Positions 48,333 to 58,693 are shown, counted from the stretch's first letter. The stretch is DNA of 64,000 bases from Sphingomonas sp. SORGH_AS_0950 (GCF_030818415.1 NZ_JAUTAE010000001.1:1056501-1120500), one strand, 5' to 3'. Program-made: numbers and translations. The notes: generated by a model not told the origin, from the letters alone.

Positions 48333-49202
48333 ATGGCGCCCGCCCGCGACCGTCGCACCGGGTTTTCGCGACGGCGGCAATATGGAGCTTTCCTGGCCTA
48401 TGTGCTCGCGGTGGCGGGTGCGGTGGTGGGCGTGGTGCTGCTTGTCGCATCCACGTTCAACCCACCCGCCTTCGCTGGCTTGCGCATGACGCTGGGCAGC
48501 GTCACCGCGCCCGTCTCCGGCGCCTTCGTCGCGGTCGGCGACGCGGTCGACGACATCCCCCAGGCGATCGGGCGTTATTTCTTCGTCCATTCGGAAAACG
48601 AACGGCTGCGCGCCGAACTCGCCCAGTCGCGCCAGTTGCTGCTGACCGCGCGCACCATCGCCTATGACAATCGCCGCCTGCGCACCTTGCTGGCGGTGCG
48701 CGACCGGACGCCCGACACCGTCGTCACCGCGCGGCTGGTCAGCTCGACCGGCAGCAGCGGTCGCCGCTTCGCGCTGCTCAATGCGGGGCGGTGGCAGGGC
48801 GTTGCGCCCGGCATGGCAGTGCGCGGTCCCGAGGGGCTGATCGGGCGCGTGACCGAGGCGGGGCCCGCCGCCGCGCGCGTCCTCCTCCTGACCGATCCCG
48901 AAAGCATCGTGCCGGTCCGCCGCACCCGCGACGGCCTGCCCGCCATCGCGGTCGGGCGCGGCGACGGGACGCTCGACATACGCTCGGTCAACACCAATGT
49001 CCGGCTGGCCAAGGGCGAGCTGTTCGTCACCTCGGGCACCGGCGGGCTCTATGCCCCCAATATTCCCGTCGCCCGCATCCGCGCCGATGGCGGCGATACG
49101 GCGGTGGCGCGGCCCTTCATCCATCCCGACACGCTGGATTTCGCGATCGTTCAGCGCGCCTTCATGCCGATGCCGGTATCGGCGCCGTCGCCCCGGCCGT
49201 GA
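48333..49202 (+). CDS. mreC: Rod shape-determining protein MreC
   Basis: A protein of 289 residues. A short basic N-terminus and one membrane helix (AYVLAVAGAVVGVVLLVAS) are followed by a coiled coil (SENERLRAELAQSRQLL). Two beta domains follow (VTARLVSSTGSSGRRFALLNAG; LLLTDPESIVPVRRTRDGLPAI). The periplasmic part links MreB to PBP2 and RodA. The stop overlaps the mreD start as GTGA. Confidence 0.95.
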   Translation: MAPARDRRTGFSRRRQYGAFLAYVLAVAGAVVGVVLLVASTFNPPAFAGLRMTLGSVTAPVSGAFVAVGDAVDDIPQAIGRYFFVHSENERLRAELAQSRQLLLTARTIAYDNRRLRTLLAVRDRTPDTVVTARLVSSTGSSGRRFALLNAGRWQGVAPGMAVRGPEGLIGRVTEAGPAAARVLLLTDPESIVPVRRTRDGLPAIAVGRGDGTLDIRSVNTNVRLAKGELFVTSGTGGLYAPNIPVARIRADGGDTAVARPFIHPDTLDFAIVQRAFMPMPVSAPSPRP

Positions 49203-49723
49203 CCCTCGACATCAGCAACCCCTTCGACCCCGGACTGCCGCCCGCACGCGCCCGCGCGCTGCCCTGGCTGACCGTGATGGCCGGTTCGCTCCTCGCCATC
49301 GTGCCGGTGGTGGCGATCGTACCGTTGCAGCCGCCCATGGGCCTCGTCATGCTGCTCGCCTGGCGGCTTGTCGCGCGGTTCGCGCTGCGGCTCTGGGCCG
49401 CCGCGCCGCTGGGGCTGTTCGACGATCTGCTGTCGGGCCAGCCGCTGGGCTCGGCGATGCTGCTCTGGTCGCTGACCTCGCTGGCGATCGACCTGTTCGA
49501 GCATCGGCTGGTGTTCCGCGATTTCTGGCAGGACTGGCTGATCGCCAGCGGCGCCATCGCCTTCTGCCTGATCGCGGGGCGTTTCCTGGCGGTGCCGGTC
49601 GGCGCGCAGGTCGATGCGGCGCTGGTCATCCAGATCGCGATCACCATCCTGCTCTTTCCCATGGCGACCCGGCTGGTCGCATGGATCGATCGCAAGCGTG
49701 GCCGCAATGAGGTAGGGGCATAG
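49199..49723 (+). CDS. mreD: Rod shape-determining protein MreD
   Basis: A protein of 174 residues with several membrane helices (WLTVMAGSLLAIVPVVAIV, MGLVMLLAWRLVARFALRLW, LGSAMLLWSLTSLAIDL, ALVIQIAITILLFPMATRLVAW). The start is a GTG overlapping the mreC stop. Low conservation is normal for MreD, so the call rests on position and topology. It is part of the elongasome in the inner membrane. Confidence 0.9.
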   Translation: MTLDISNPFDPGLPPARARALPWLTVMAGSLLAIVPVVAIVPLQPPMGLVMLLAWRLVARFALRLWAAAPLGLFDDLLSGQPLGSAMLLWSLTSLAIDLFEHRLVFRDFWQDWLIASGAIAFCLIAGRFLAVPVGAQVDAALVIQIAITILLFPMATRLVAWIDRKRGRNEVGA

Positions 49724-49725
49724 GC

Positions 49726-51798
49726 ATGGAACGCCAGGGGCGGATCATGACCGAGGCGGCACAGGCCTACAGCTTCTCGCGGCGCGCCTTCGTGCTGGGC
49801 GCCGCGCAGGGCGCGGTCGGCCTGCTGCTCGCCGGACGTATGGCCTGGCTGTCGATCGCGCAGAACGAGAAATATAACCTCCTCTCCGAGAGCAACCGCG
49901 TCAACACGACGATGATCCCGCCGCGTCGCGGCTGGCTGATCGACCGGCACGGCCTGCCCATCGCCAACAATCGCACCGATTTCCGCGTCGACATCATCCC
50001 CGACCGGCTGGAGGACAAGGACCGCGTGCTGGCGCTGCTCCGCCAGATCCTGCGGCTGGACGACGAGGCGATGAACCGCATCCGCCTGGACCTGGAACAT
50101 GCCGCCGGGTTCCAGCCGGTGCAGGTCGCCGAGCGGCTCGACTGGGAGCGGTTCGCCGCCGTCAGCGTCCGCCTGCCCGAGCTGCCCGGCGTCCAGCCGA
50201 CGCGCGGCTTTGCGCGCTTCTATCCGGCGGGCGCGGCGGTGGCGCACCTGACCGGCTATGTCGGCACGCCCACCGCCGAACAGTTCAAGGCGACCCACGA
50301 CCAGCTGCTCGTCACCCCCGGCTTCAAGCTGGGCAAGGACGGGCTGGAAAAGATGCTGGAGCCGGTGCTGCGCGGCAAGCCCGGCGCCAAGCGGGTCGAG
50401 GTGACGGCGCGCGGCAAGGTGGTGGCCGAACTCGCCACCCGCCCCGACACGCCCGGCCGCAACATCCGCCTGACCATCGATGCGGGGCTCCAGGAATTTG
50501 CGGCCCGCCGCCTGGGCACCAATTCGGGCTCCGCGGTGGTGCTCGACTGCCGCACCGGCGAGACGCTGGCGATGGTGTCGATGCCCGCCTATGACCCCAA
50601 CAGCTTTTCGGACGGGATCAGCCATCTGGAATGGGCGATGCTGTCGGAGAACGACCATGTGCCCTTGATGAACAAGGTGACGCAGGGGCTCTATCCACCG
50701 GGCTCGACGGTCAAGCCGATGAACGGCCTCGCGCTGCTGGAGGCCGGGGTCGGTGCCGACGACCGGGTGCTGTGCACCGGCGCGATGCGGGTCGGCACCG
50801 GCGTCTTCCACTGCCACAAGCGCGGCGGGCACGGCGCGCTGAACCTGAAGGGCGCGATCGAGCAGAGCTGCGACATCTATTTCTACGAGATGATCCGCCG
50901 CATGGGCTATGACCGGATCGCGCCCATCGCGCGGATGGTCGGGCTGGGCCAGAAATTCGACCTGCCGCTCAGCGCGCAGCGTTACGGCACCGTGCCAGAC
51001 CCCGACTGGAAGCTACGGAAATACAAGAAGAAGTGGACGATCGCGGACGGCCTGAACGCGTCAATCGGACAGGGTTATGTGCTCGCCAACCCGCTTCAGC
51101 TGGCGGTGATGGCGGCGCGGATCGCCTCGGGCCGCGCCTTGCAGCCCAGCCTGCTGGCGCATCAGGTCCATCTCGACGCCCCCGCCCTGCCCGTCGCCTC
51201 CGAGCATCTCGCGGTCGTGCGCGACGCAATGTTCGGCGTGGTCAACCAAGGCGGCACCGGCGGCGCGGCGCGGATGCTGGTGCCGGGCGTCAGCCTGGCC
51301 GCCAAGACCGGCACCGCGCAGGTCCGCCGGATCACCATGGCGGAGCGGCGCATGGGCGTGCTGAAGAACGGCCAGCTGCCCTTCAAGCTGCGCGACCACG
51401 CGCTGCTCGTCTGCTTCGCCCCCGCCGACAATCCGCGTTACGCGGCCGCCGTCGTGCTGGAGCATAACGGCCATACCGTGCGCAATCTCGACGCGCCGCT
51501 GATCGGGCGCGACATCATGACCTATCTGTTCGACCGCGACCGCGCATTGGCGTCGCTGGCGCAGGACGAGCCCACCTGGGGCGGCGACATCGCCACGCGC
51601 ATGGCGGCCGAGGAAGCCGCCTATCGCGCGGCACAGGCCCCCAAGCCCGCCTCCGCCGCGACCAAGACCGATGCCGGTGCCCCCACCGCCGCCCCGGCGG
51701 TCAAGGCCGCGACCAACGTCTCCGACGCGCAGGCCGAGGCGATGGCCGCCAGCAGCAGCGAGCAGCCCGCCGACGATGCCGGGACCCCCGACGAATGA
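49726..51798 (+). CDS. mrdA: Penicillin-binding protein 2
   Basis: A protein of 690 residues. An N-terminal helix (FVLGAAQGAVGLLLAGRMAWL) anchors it in the inner membrane. The PBP dimer domain begins PPRRGWLIDRHGLPIANN. The transpeptidase nucleophile is the Ser of STVK in YPPGSTVKPMNGLAL (about residue 327), the second motif is SCD in IEQSCDIYFYEM, and KTG is in LAAKTGTAQV. It crosslinks side-wall peptidoglycan. The C-terminal about 80 residues form an Ala/Pro-rich tail. Its stop overlaps rodA (ATGA). Confidence 0.97.
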   Translation: MERQGRIMTEAAQAYSFSRRAFVLGAAQGAVGLLLAGRMAWLSIAQNEKYNLLSESNRVNTTMIPPRRGWLIDRHGLPIANNRTDFRVDIIPDRLEDKDRVLALLRQILRLDDEAMNRIRLDLEHAAGFQPVQVAERLDWERFAAVSVRLPELPGVQPTRGFARFYPAGAAVAHLTGYVGTPTAEQFKATHDQLLVTPGFKLGKDGLEKMLEPVLRGKPGAKRVEVTARGKVVAELATRPDTPGRNIRLTIDAGLQEFAARRLGTNSGSAVVLDCRTGETLAMVSMPAYDPNSFSDGISHLEWAMLSENDHVPLMNKVTQGLYPPGSTVKPMNGLALLEAGVGADDRVLCTGAMRVGTGVFHCHKRGGHGALNLKGAIEQSCDIYFYEMIRRMGYDRIAPIARMVGLGQKFDLPLSAQRYGTVPDPDWKLRKYKKKWTIADGLNASIGQGYVLANPLQLAVMAARIASGRALQPSLLAHQVHLDAPALPVASEHLAVVRDAMFGVVNQGGTGGAARMLVPGVSLAAKTGTAQVRRITMAERRMGVLKNGQLPFKLRDHALLVCFAPADNPRYAAAVVLEHNGHTVRNLDAPLIGRDIMTYLFDRDRALASLAQDEPTWGGDIATRMAAEEAAYRAAQAPKPASAATKTDAGAPTAAPAVKAATNVSDAQAEAMAASSSEQPADDAGTPDE

Positions 51799-52907
51799 GC
51801 GGCCCGCGCATCATCCCCGAACCGATCGCGCAACTGCCCTGGCGGGTGATCCTGCTGGTCATGGCGATCGGCTGTTTCGGGCTGGTCGTCCTCTATTCGG
51901 CCGCGGGCGGCTCGCTCACCCCCTGGGCCAAGCCGCAGGGGGTGCGCTTCTTCGTGCTGCTCGCGGGGTCGCTGGTGCTGTCGCGACTGCCGCTCGACCT
52001 GTGGCGGCGCATCGCCATGCCGGGCTATCTGATCCTCGTCGTCGCGCTCGTCCTGGTCGAACTGCTGGGTGCGGTGCGCGGGGGCAGTCAGCGATGGCTG
52101 GACGTGGGCTTCATCCGGCTCCAGCCGTCCGAGCTGATGAAGCTGTTCATCGTGCTGGGCGCCGCGCGCTTCTATGAGATGATGCCGCCCGCCGAGACCA
52201 GGCGCTTCTCGGGCATATGGCCGGTCGCGGCGATGATCGGCGTGCCCGCCGCGCTGGTGATGAAGCAGCCCGATCTGGGCACCGCGCTGATGATCTGCGC
52301 GGGCGGGGCGACCGTCATGTTCCTTGCCGGGGTGCCGCTGCGGCTGTTCATCGGCGGGGCGATCGGGCTGGCGGTGATGGCGCCGCTCGCGGTCAATTTC
52401 CTGCTGCACGACTATCAGCGCAACCGCGTGCTGATCTTCCTCGACCCCGAAAGCGATCCGCTGGGCACCGGCTATCACATCAGCCAGTCCAAGATCGCGA
52501 TCGGCTCGGGCGGTATCTGGGGCAAGGGGTTCCTGAACGGCACCCAGAGCCATCTCGACTATCTGCCCGAGGGGCATACCGACTTCGTCTTCGCCACCAT
52601 GGCGGAGGAATGGGGGCTGGTCGGCGGATGCTTCCTGATCCTGGCCTTCCTGCTCGTCATCCGCTGGGGCCTGAACGTCGCGCAGGCAGCGCCCAACCGC
52701 TTTGCCCGGCTGACCGCGGCGGGGCTGTCCACGACGATCTTCATCTATGTCATGGTCAATCTGATGATGGTCATGGGGCTGGCCCCGGTCGTCGGCATCC
52801 CGTTGCCGCTGGTCAGCTATGGCGGATCGTCGCAGATGACGGTGTTGCTGTGCCTGGGCATCTTGATGGCGATCGACCGCGAAAATCGCCGCGCCGCCCG
52901 CTGGTGA
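51795..52907 (+). CDS. rodA: Peptidoglycan glycosyltransferase RodA (SEDS family)
   Basis: A protein of 370 residues with about ten membrane helices. GGSQRWLDVGFIRLQPSELMKLFIV and GLAPVVGIPLPLVSYGGSSQMTVLLCLG are SEDS signatures; the catalytic Asp is expected in the large loop near YQRNRVLIFLDPESDPLGTGYH. It polymerises glycan strands with PBP2 in elongation. It is the last gene of the mre operon. Confidence 0.96.
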   Translation: MSGPRIIPEPIAQLPWRVILLVMAIGCFGLVVLYSAAGGSLTPWAKPQGVRFFVLLAGSLVLSRLPLDLWRRIAMPGYLILVVALVLVELLGAVRGGSQRWLDVGFIRLQPSELMKLFIVLGAARFYEMMPPAETRRFSGIWPVAAMIGVPAALVMKQPDLGTALMICAGGATVMFLAGVPLRLFIGGAIGLAVMAPLAVNFLLHDYQRNRVLIFLDPESDPLGTGYHISQSKIAIGSGGIWGKGFLNGTQSHLDYLPEGHTDFVFATMAEEWGLVGGCFLILAFLLVIRWGLNVAQAAPNRFARLTAAGLSTTIFIYVMVNLMMVMGLAPVVGIPLPLVSYGGSSQMTVLLCLGILMAIDRENRRAARW

Positions 52908-53023
52908 CCGACAAAAAATCGGCCACCCACGCAAAAAGCATTTGCAAAGCCCGACCACGGTGCTAAAGGCGCGCCTCCCGATCACGAGGCGGGCCGCCGG
53001 ACGGCCAGGTCGACGTGACGAAC

Positions 53024-53099
<76 letters not shown>

Positions 53100-53176
53100 G
53101 TTTCTCCAACGGCTCTGCAGCGATGCGGGGCCGTTGTGCTATGGGGCCGTCCGGCCCCCAACGGGATAGATGATTG

Positions 53177-53539
53177 ATGGCAGGATATAAGGTTCCCGGT
53201 TTCGCCGATCGCGCATCGGCCTCGCGCGATGCCAAGGCGGCCGCGCTCGAAAAGCTGCGCAACAAGGCCGCGCCCGACCCGGCGGTGGTCGCCGCCCGCG
53301 CCGCCGCACGCGAAGCCAAGGAGGCCGCCGAGGCCGAGCGCCGCGCCGCGCACAAGGCCGCGATCGAGCAGGAAAAGGCCGCGCGCGAGGAAGCCCGCGC
53401 CAAGGCGAAGGCCGAGGCCGAAGCTGCTGCGGAGGCCGCCGCTGCCGCCGCGCGCCCGCCGGTGGTCCCGACCGCCGCCGAGCTGAAGGCCGCCCGCGAC
53501 GCCCGCTACGCCGCTCGCAAGGCGCGCCAGGGCAAATGA
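53177..53539 (+). CDS. DUF6481-like small coiled-coil protein
   Basis: A protein of 120 residues starting MAGYKVPGFADRASASRDAK. The middle is a continuous Ala/Glu/Lys/Arg helix (RAAAREAKEAAEAERRAAHK), followed by PTAAELKAARDARYAARKARQ. It is highly charged and likely a long coiled coil or nucleic acid-associated protein. It resembles short sphingomonad proteins labelled DUF6481. Function is unknown. Its stop overlaps the next gene by 4 bases. Confidence 0.8.
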   Translation: MAGYKVPGFADRASASRDAKAAALEKLRNKAAPDPAVVAARAAAREAKEAAEAERRAAHKAAIEQEKAAREEARAKAKAEAEAAAEAAAAAARPPVVPTAAELKAARDARYAARKARQGK

Positions 53540-54207
53540 TCCCGCGCGAGCTGCTCGGCATTGCCGAAGTGCCGGGCGGCGAGCCCCTGCGGCTGTTCCG
53601 CCGGGGCAAGGACTTTATGATCGTGCTCGATCGCAACGAGCTGATGAGCACGCGGATGAGCGGCTCCGAGGTGGCGTTGGGCACGATGACCTGCGACCGG
53701 CTGGGCGGGCGCGCGGCGCCGCATCTGCTGATCGGCGGCTATGGCATGGGCTTCACCCTGCGCGCCGTCCTGGCCAAGCTGGGCCGCGATGCGCGGATCA
53801 CGGTGGCCGAGCTGGTGCCCGGCATCATCGAATGGGCGCGCGGGCCGATGGCGGAACTAACCGCCGGATGCCTGGACGACCGCCGCGTGACCCTGGCGAT
53901 GGGCGATGTCGGCAATGCGATCTATGCGGGGCGCGGGGCTTATGACGCGATCCTGCTCGACGTCGACAACGGACCCGACGGGCTGACCCGGCCGGACAAT
54001 GACGGGCTCTATTCGCTCCGCGGACTGGAGGAAGCGCGCGTCGCGCTCCGCCCCGGCGGGGTCCTCGCCATCTGGTCCGCCGCGCCCGATCCGGTATTCA
54101 CCCGGCGGCTGTCGCGCGCGGGCTTCACCGTCGACGAGGTGAAGGTGCGCGCTCGGGAAAATGGCAAGGGCGCGACCCACACCATCTGGTTCGCCACGCC
54201 GCGTTGA
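53536..54207 (+). CDS. Spermidine synthase-like methyltransferase-fold protein
   Basis: A protein of 223 residues. LLIGGYGMGFTLRAVLAKLG is the nucleotide-binding loop, ITVAELVPGIIEWARGPM holds the acidic loop, and YDAILLDVDNGPDGLTRPDNDGLYS is like the catalytic region of spermidine synthases. Its compact size and lack of the full polyamine signature make a real spermidine synthase uncertain. It starts within the end of the DUF6481-like gene, so the two are coupled. Confidence 0.8.
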   Translation: MIPRELLGIAEVPGGEPLRLFRRGKDFMIVLDRNELMSTRMSGSEVALGTMTCDRLGGRAAPHLLIGGYGMGFTLRAVLAKLGRDARITVAELVPGIIEWARGPMAELTAGCLDDRRVTLAMGDVGNAIYAGRGAYDAILLDVDNGPDGLTRPDNDGLYSLRGLEEARVALRPGGVLAIWSAAPDPVFTRRLSRAGFTVDEVKVRARENGKGATHTIWFATPR

Positions 54208-54256
54208 ACGCGGTCGTCTCCCCGGCAAAGGCGGGGCCGACCGTCATCGGCGGGGC

Positions 54257-54442
54257 TTACGCCCCATCCTCTTCCCGCTTCGCCCCGTCCAGCTCGCGGC
54301 GAAGACGCTCCTGCTCCGCCGCATCCCGCTGTTTCTCGGCCTTAGTCCGGCCGAAGCGCGCGCGGTTTTCCATCGCCTGTTGTTCGGCCTGCCGCCGGTC
54401 GCGGGCCTTTCGCGCCTGACGGAAGTTGACGATCTCGCCCAT
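54257..54442 (-). CDS. DUF4169-like small basic protein
   Basis: A protein of 61 residues: MGEIVNFRQARKARDRRQAE, then a charged helical stretch (MENRARFGRTKAEKQRDAAE). This matches the short alphaproteobacterial family DUF4169 in length and opening motif. Function is unknown. The ATG overlaps the stop of the upstream phospholipase D-like gene by one base, so it is translated from the same message. Confidence 0.8.
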   Translation of the reverse strand: MGEIVNFRQARKARDRRQAEQQAMENRARFGRTKAEKQRDAAEQERLRRELDGAKREEDGA

Positions 54443-55866
54443 CAGCGCCGCCGCCACCGCCGGAACAGCCCCTTGCGGCTGCTGAGCGCCTCGAACATCT
54501 CGTCGGGGCTTTCGGGATCGAGGACCTCATTGTCGGCCAGCCATTCCTCGACGCTCGACAGGTCGGGCACCTCATAGGCGCGCAGCGTCCGCCCCTCGGC
54601 TCCGCGCAGCGCCTCGACCGCCGCGATCAGCGCGCCGGTCCGTTGCACCGCCACCTGCACCTCGGCGGGGCTGGTGCCCAGATGCTCGGCGAGCAGGTCG
54701 TCGCGGATCGCCCCGATCCGCCGTCCCGCCGCGCTGTCGGGCTCGACCGCGATCGCCAGGTCGCATTCGGTGTCCAGCCGCATCGAGCGGTTGTTGAGAT
54801 TGGACGAACCCAGCCGGAACACCCGGTCATCGGCGATCAGGATCTTGGCATGGCAATAGATCGGCTCGCCCCCCGCCGTGAAGGGATGATAGATGCGGAA
54901 ACGCCCGTGCCGGTCGCGCCGCCGGAGCGCCTCGACCAGCCGCGCGCGCGCCGTGTCCATCGCGATCGGCTCCAGCCAGCCTTGCGCGGTCAGCGGATTG
55001 ACGATGACGAATTCGGGGCCATTCTCTTCGTCCAGCCGCCGCGCGATCGCCTCGGCGACGCGGCGCGACGCGAAATACTGGCTCTCGATATAGACATAGC
55101 GCTCCGCCCGCGCGATCTGGGCCAGGAACAGCGCCTCATTCTCGTGCACCGGCACCTGGTCGTCCATCTCGGGCATGGTGCGCGCGATGGCGACGGGCTG
55201 GTCGAGGAAGTCGGGCTCCAGCCCCTCGGGCCAGCAGCTTTCGCCCGGTGAGGCGGGGGCCATGCGCTTGCCGCCCGCCGCATGCCAGCGTTCGCGAAAC
55301 AGCTCGCCCAGCGCATGCGTCACCGGCCCCTCCACCGCGCTGATCGCATCGTGCCAGGGCTTGTAGGGCTGACCGCCGGGCCGCTTGCGACCGGGATCGT
55401 CGTCGCGATGCTCGCGCGTGTCCCAACGGTCGCTGGTCATGTCGATCCCGCCGCAAAAGGCGAGCTTGTCGTCGATGATGACGATCTTCTGGTGGTGAGA
55501 GGCCGCGATCGGGTGATGGCCGTCCAGCTTGGTATGGATGCGATTGTGCGCCATCCATTTCATCACCGTGAAGAATGTCCGCCCCCGGAACAGCGACTTG
55601 ATCGCGCCGGTGTCCCAGCGGAGCAGGAAAATTTCCAGCTCCGGGTTCCGCTCGACCAGCGAATAGATGAAGTCGCCGACGGACTCGTTGGGGGCCTCGT
55701 CGTGATCGAGGACGATGCGCGCGTCGAAGTCCCATCCGATCAGCAGGATCTGCTTGCGGGCGCCGAGCATCGCGCGGCGGGCCATCCGGAAATATTTCTC
55801 CGCATCGATGATGACCGCCATGCGCTCGGCCTGCTCGATCCGCCAGCACTCCTGTCCGACCTTCAA
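54442..55866 (-). CDS. Phospholipase D-like protein (cardiolipin synthase-like)
   Basis: A protein of 474 residues. Two HKD motifs are visible: HHQKIVIIDDKLAFCGGID near residue 125 and CHAKILIADDRVFRLGSSN near residue 335. These form one active site that moves phosphatidyl groups. There is no clear signal peptide or membrane helix, unlike classic ClsA. The start is a TTG at 55866, because the frame is closed a few codons upstream and the next ATG (55821) would cut off CWRIEQAER. It may be a lipid phosphodiesterase or transferase. Confidence 0.88.
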   Translation of the reverse strand: MKVGQECWRIEQAERMAVIIDAEKYFRMARRAMLGARKQILLIGWDFDARIVLDHDEAPNESVGDFIYSLVERNPELEIFLLRWDTGAIKSLFRGRTFFTVMKWMAHNRIHTKLDGHHPIAASHHQKIVIIDDKLAFCGGIDMTSDRWDTREHRDDDPGRKRPGGQPYKPWHDAISAVEGPVTHALGELFRERWHAAGGKRMAPASPGESCWPEGLEPDFLDQPVAIARTMPEMDDQVPVHENEALFLAQIARAERYVYIESQYFASRRVAEAIARRLDEENGPEFVIVNPLTAQGWLEPIAMDTARARLVEALRRRDRHGRFRIYHPFTAGGEPIYCHAKILIADDRVFRLGSSNLNNRSMRLDTECDLAIAVEPDSAAGRRIGAIRDDLLAEHLGTSPAEVQVAVQRTGALIAAVEALRGAEGRTLRAYEVPDLSSVEEWLADNEVLDPESPDEMFEALSSRKGLFRRWRRR

Positions 55867-55975
55867 ACCCGATCTCCCCGTCTGCCTGCGTCCACGACCA
55901 TCTCATGCCCATGCCCTGCCGGGCTGGCAAATGGCCAAACGGTTGCGATGGCGAAATGGTCCGTGGGAACGGCGA

Positions 55976-57019
55976 TCAGGTCTTTGCGAATATCCGATAG
56001 CGGGTCGGGCGCAGGTTGAGCACATCGCCCGGCCCGGCGCCGGCGTCGACGGGCAGGTCGAAGGTCAACGGCTCGGCCAGTCCCGCCATCGTGGCGGTGA
56101 TCCGACGCGACCGGCCGATCGGGCGGCTCGTCTCCACCGTGACGGCCAGCGCATCGGGGGCGCCGGGTTCGACCAGTTCGACATCATGCGGCCGGATATG
56201 AAGCTCGCCCGCCCCCTGCCCCTGGCCGGTGTCGGGCAGCACCGTCTGCCCCTGCCCCACCATCGCCGAACCGTTCGACCGGGTGACGGGCAGGCAGTTG
56301 GTCTCGCCGATGAAGGACGACACGAAGGCGGTGGCCGGTTCGGCCTGCACCTCATGCGGGGTGCCGACCTGTTCGATCACCCCGCCGCGCATCACGACGA
56401 TCCGGTCGGCCAGTTCGAGCGCCTCTTCCTGATCGTGCGTCACGAAGATCGAGGTCAGCCCCGTCTCGTCATGGATCCGCCGCAGCCAGCCGCGCAAATC
56501 CTTGCGAACCTGGGCATCGAGCGCGCCGAACGGCTCGTCGAGCAATAGCAGGCGCGGCTCGATCGCCAGTGCGCGGGCCAGGGCCACGCGCTGCCGCTGC
56601 CCGCCCGACAGCTGCGCGGGGTAGCGGTCGCCGACATCGGGCAGCTGGATCAGGGCGAGCAGTTCGGCGACCTTGGCCGCGATCGCCGCCTTGGCCGGAC
56701 GGTCGCGCCGTTTCCGCACGGTCAGGCCGAAGGCGATGTTCTGGGCGACCGTCATGTGACGGAACAGCGCGTAATTCTGGAACACGAAGCCGATCCGACG
56801 CTCGGCCGCGGGCGTGTCCGTCATGTCCTGTCCATCGAACAGCACATGGCCCTCATCGGCGAAGTCCAGCCCCGCAATGGTCCGCAGCAGCGTCGTCTTG
56901 CCCGATCCGGACGGGCCGAGCAGCGCCAGGAACTCGCCCGCCCGCGTCTCCAGCGACACGCGGTCGAGCGCGGTGAAGCCGCCGAAGCGACGGGAAATAT
57001 TCTCGACGACGATGCTCAA
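55976..57019 (-). CDS. cysA: Sulfate/thiosulfate ABC transporter ATP-binding protein
   Basis: A protein of 347 residues, starting at a TTG (57019) that overlaps the cysW stop; the next residues [18 protein letters not shown] fit the CysA N-terminus. Walker A is [16 protein letters not shown], the signature is [15 protein letters not shown], and Walker B is [12 protein letters not shown]. The C-terminal TOBE domain ([11 protein letters not shown]) is typical of sulfate importers. It hydrolyses ATP for sulfate uptake and is the last gene of sbp-cysT-cysW-cysA. Confidence 0.94.
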   Translation of the reverse strand: MSIVVENISRRFGGFTALDRVSLETRAGEFLALLGPSGSGKTTLLRTIAGLDFADEGHVLFDGQDMTDTPAAERRIGFVFQNYALFRHMTVAQNIAFGLTVRKRRDRPAKAAIAAKVAELLALIQLPDVGDRYPAQLSGGQRQRVALARALAIEPRLLLLDEPFGALDAQVRKDLRGWLRRIHDETGLTSIFVTHDQEEALELADRIVVMRGGVIEQVGTPHEVQAEPATAFVSSFIGETNCLPVTRSNGSAMVGQGQTVLPDTGQGQGAGELHIRPHDVELVEPGAPDALAVTVETSRPIGRSRRITATMAGLAEPLTFDLPVDAGAGPGDVLNLRPTRYRIFAKT

Positions 57020-57861
57020 TGCGCGGCTCCCGCCCGGTGGATGCCGAAACGCCATTCCAGCACGGTCTTCACTCCCAAGGTCACGAGCGCGAGCGAGGCG
57101 AGCAGGGACGCCACCGCGAACGCGCCGACAAAGTCATATTCATTGTACAGTATCTCGACATGCAGCGGCATGGTGTTGGTCAGCCCCCGGATATGCCCCG
57201 ACACGACCGACACCGCGCCGAACTCGCCCATCGCGCGGGCATTGCACAGGAGCACGCCGTAGAGCAGCCCCCAGCGGATATTGGGCAGCGTGACATGCCA
57301 GAAGGTCTGCCACCCGCTCGCCCCCAGCGACCGCGCCGCCTCCTCGTCGTCGCGGCCCTGTTCGGCCATCAGCGGGATCAGCTCGCGCGCGACGAAGGGA
57401 AAGGTGACGAACACGGTCGCCAGCACGATGCCGGGCACCGCGAAGATGATGCGGACGCCATGCTCGGTCAGCCACGGCCCCAGCCACCCTTGCGCCCCGA
57501 ACAGCAGCACGAAGATCAGGCCCGACACCACCGGCGACACCGAAAAAGGCAGGTCGATCAGGGATATGAGCAGGCTTTTTCCACGAAAATCGAACTTGGC
57601 GATCGCCCAGGAGGCCGCCACGCCGAACACCGCGTTGACCGGCACCGCAATGGCGGCGACCAGCAGCGTCAGGCGGATCGCCGCGAGCGCGTCGGGGTCC
57701 GCGATGGCCGCGACGAAGACCTGCCATCCCTTGGCCAGACCACCCGCGAACACCATGACGAGCGGCAGGAACAGGAACAGCGCCAGAAAGGCGAAACCGG
57801 TGCCGATCAGCGCCCAGCGCGCCACCGGGCTTTCGATGGTGGTGGGGTTGGAACCGCTCAT
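57016..57861 (-). CDS. cysW: Sulfate ABC transporter permease CysW
   Basis: A protein of 281 residues with six predicted membrane helices. The EAA loop is [36 protein letters not shown]. The ending [19 protein letters not shown] is also CysW-like. The ATG at 57861 overlaps the cysT stop (ATGA). With CysT it forms the channel of the importer. Confidence 0.94.
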   Translation of the reverse strand: MSGSNPTTIESPVARWALIGTGFAFLALFLFLPLVMVFAGGLAKGWQVFVAAIADPDALAAIRLTLLVAAIAVPVNAVFGVAASWAIAKFDFRGKSLLISLIDLPFSVSPVVSGLIFVLLFGAQGWLGPWLTEHGVRIIFAVPGIVLATVFVTFPFVARELIPLMAEQGRDDEEAARSLGASGWQTFWHVTLPNIRWGLLYGVLLCNARAMGEFGAVSVVSGHIRGLTNTMPLHVEILYNEYDFVGAFAVASLLASLALVTLGVKTVLEWRFGIHRAGAAH

Positions 57862-58688
57862 CGCGTCCCCCGCTTGGCGCGCCACGCCTGGAGCAGATTG
57901 ACGAACAACAGCATCGCGAAGGACAGTACCAGCATCACGCACGCGATGGCCGTCGCGCCGTCATAGTCGAACTGCTCCAGCTGGGTGATGATCAGCAGCG
58001 GCGCGATCTCCGACTTGAAGGGCATGTTGCCCGCGATGAAGATGATCGAGCCATATTCGCCGACCCCGCGCGCAAAGGCGAGCGCGAAGCCCGTCAGCAG
58101 CGCGGGCGCGATGGCGGGCAGGATGATCCGGCGAAAGGTCTGCGCCCGCGTCGCGCCGAGCGTGGCGGCCGCCTCCTCGACATCGCGCCCCAGATCGGCC
58201 AGCACCGGCTGCACCGAGCGAACAATGAACGGCAAGCCAATGAAAACCAAGGCAATGGTGACGCCAAGCGGCGTATAGGCCACCTTGATCCCCAGCGGTG
58301 CGAGCAGCGACCCGATCCAGCCATTATCCGCATAGAGCGAAACCAGCGCGATGCCCGCCACCGCCGTCGGCAGCGCGAAGGGCAGGTCGACCGCGGCATC
58401 GATCAGCTTCTTGCCGGGAAATTCATAGCGGACGAGGATCCAGGCGATCAGCAGTCCAAACACCGCATTGACCGCCGCCGCCGCCAGCGCCGCGCCGAAG
58501 CTGAGCCGATAGGCGGCCAGTGCGCGCGGCGACAGACCGACCGCGGCAAAGCCGTCCCAGCCCATGCCCGCCGCGCGTATGACCAGCGCGGACAGCGGCA
58601 GCAGGACCACCAGCCCCAGCCAGAACAGGGTCATCCCCATGGTCAGGCCGAAGCCCGGCAAGGCGGATCGGCGCGTCGAAGCCCGCAT
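57858..58688 (-). CDS. cysT: Sulfate ABC transporter permease CysT
   Basis: A protein of 276 residues with six membrane helices. Typical stretches are DLPFALPTAVAGIALVSLY and the EAA loop VLADLGRDVEEAAATLGATRAQTFRRIILPAI. ALAFARGVGEYGSIIFIAGN is a CysT hallmark. It lies 5 bases after the binding-protein gene stop. Confidence 0.94.
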   Translation of the reverse strand: MRASTRRSALPGFGLTMGMTLFWLGLVVLLPLSALVIRAAGMGWDGFAAVGLSPRALAAYRLSFGAALAAAAVNAVFGLLIAWILVRYEFPGKKLIDAAVDLPFALPTAVAGIALVSLYADNGWIGSLLAPLGIKVAYTPLGVTIALVFIGLPFIVRSVQPVLADLGRDVEEAAATLGATRAQTFRRIILPAIAPALLTGFALAFARGVGEYGSIIFIAGNMPFKSEIAPLLIITQLEQFDYDGATAIACVMLVLSFAMLLFVNLLQAWRAKRGTR

Positions 58689-58693
58689 CCGGA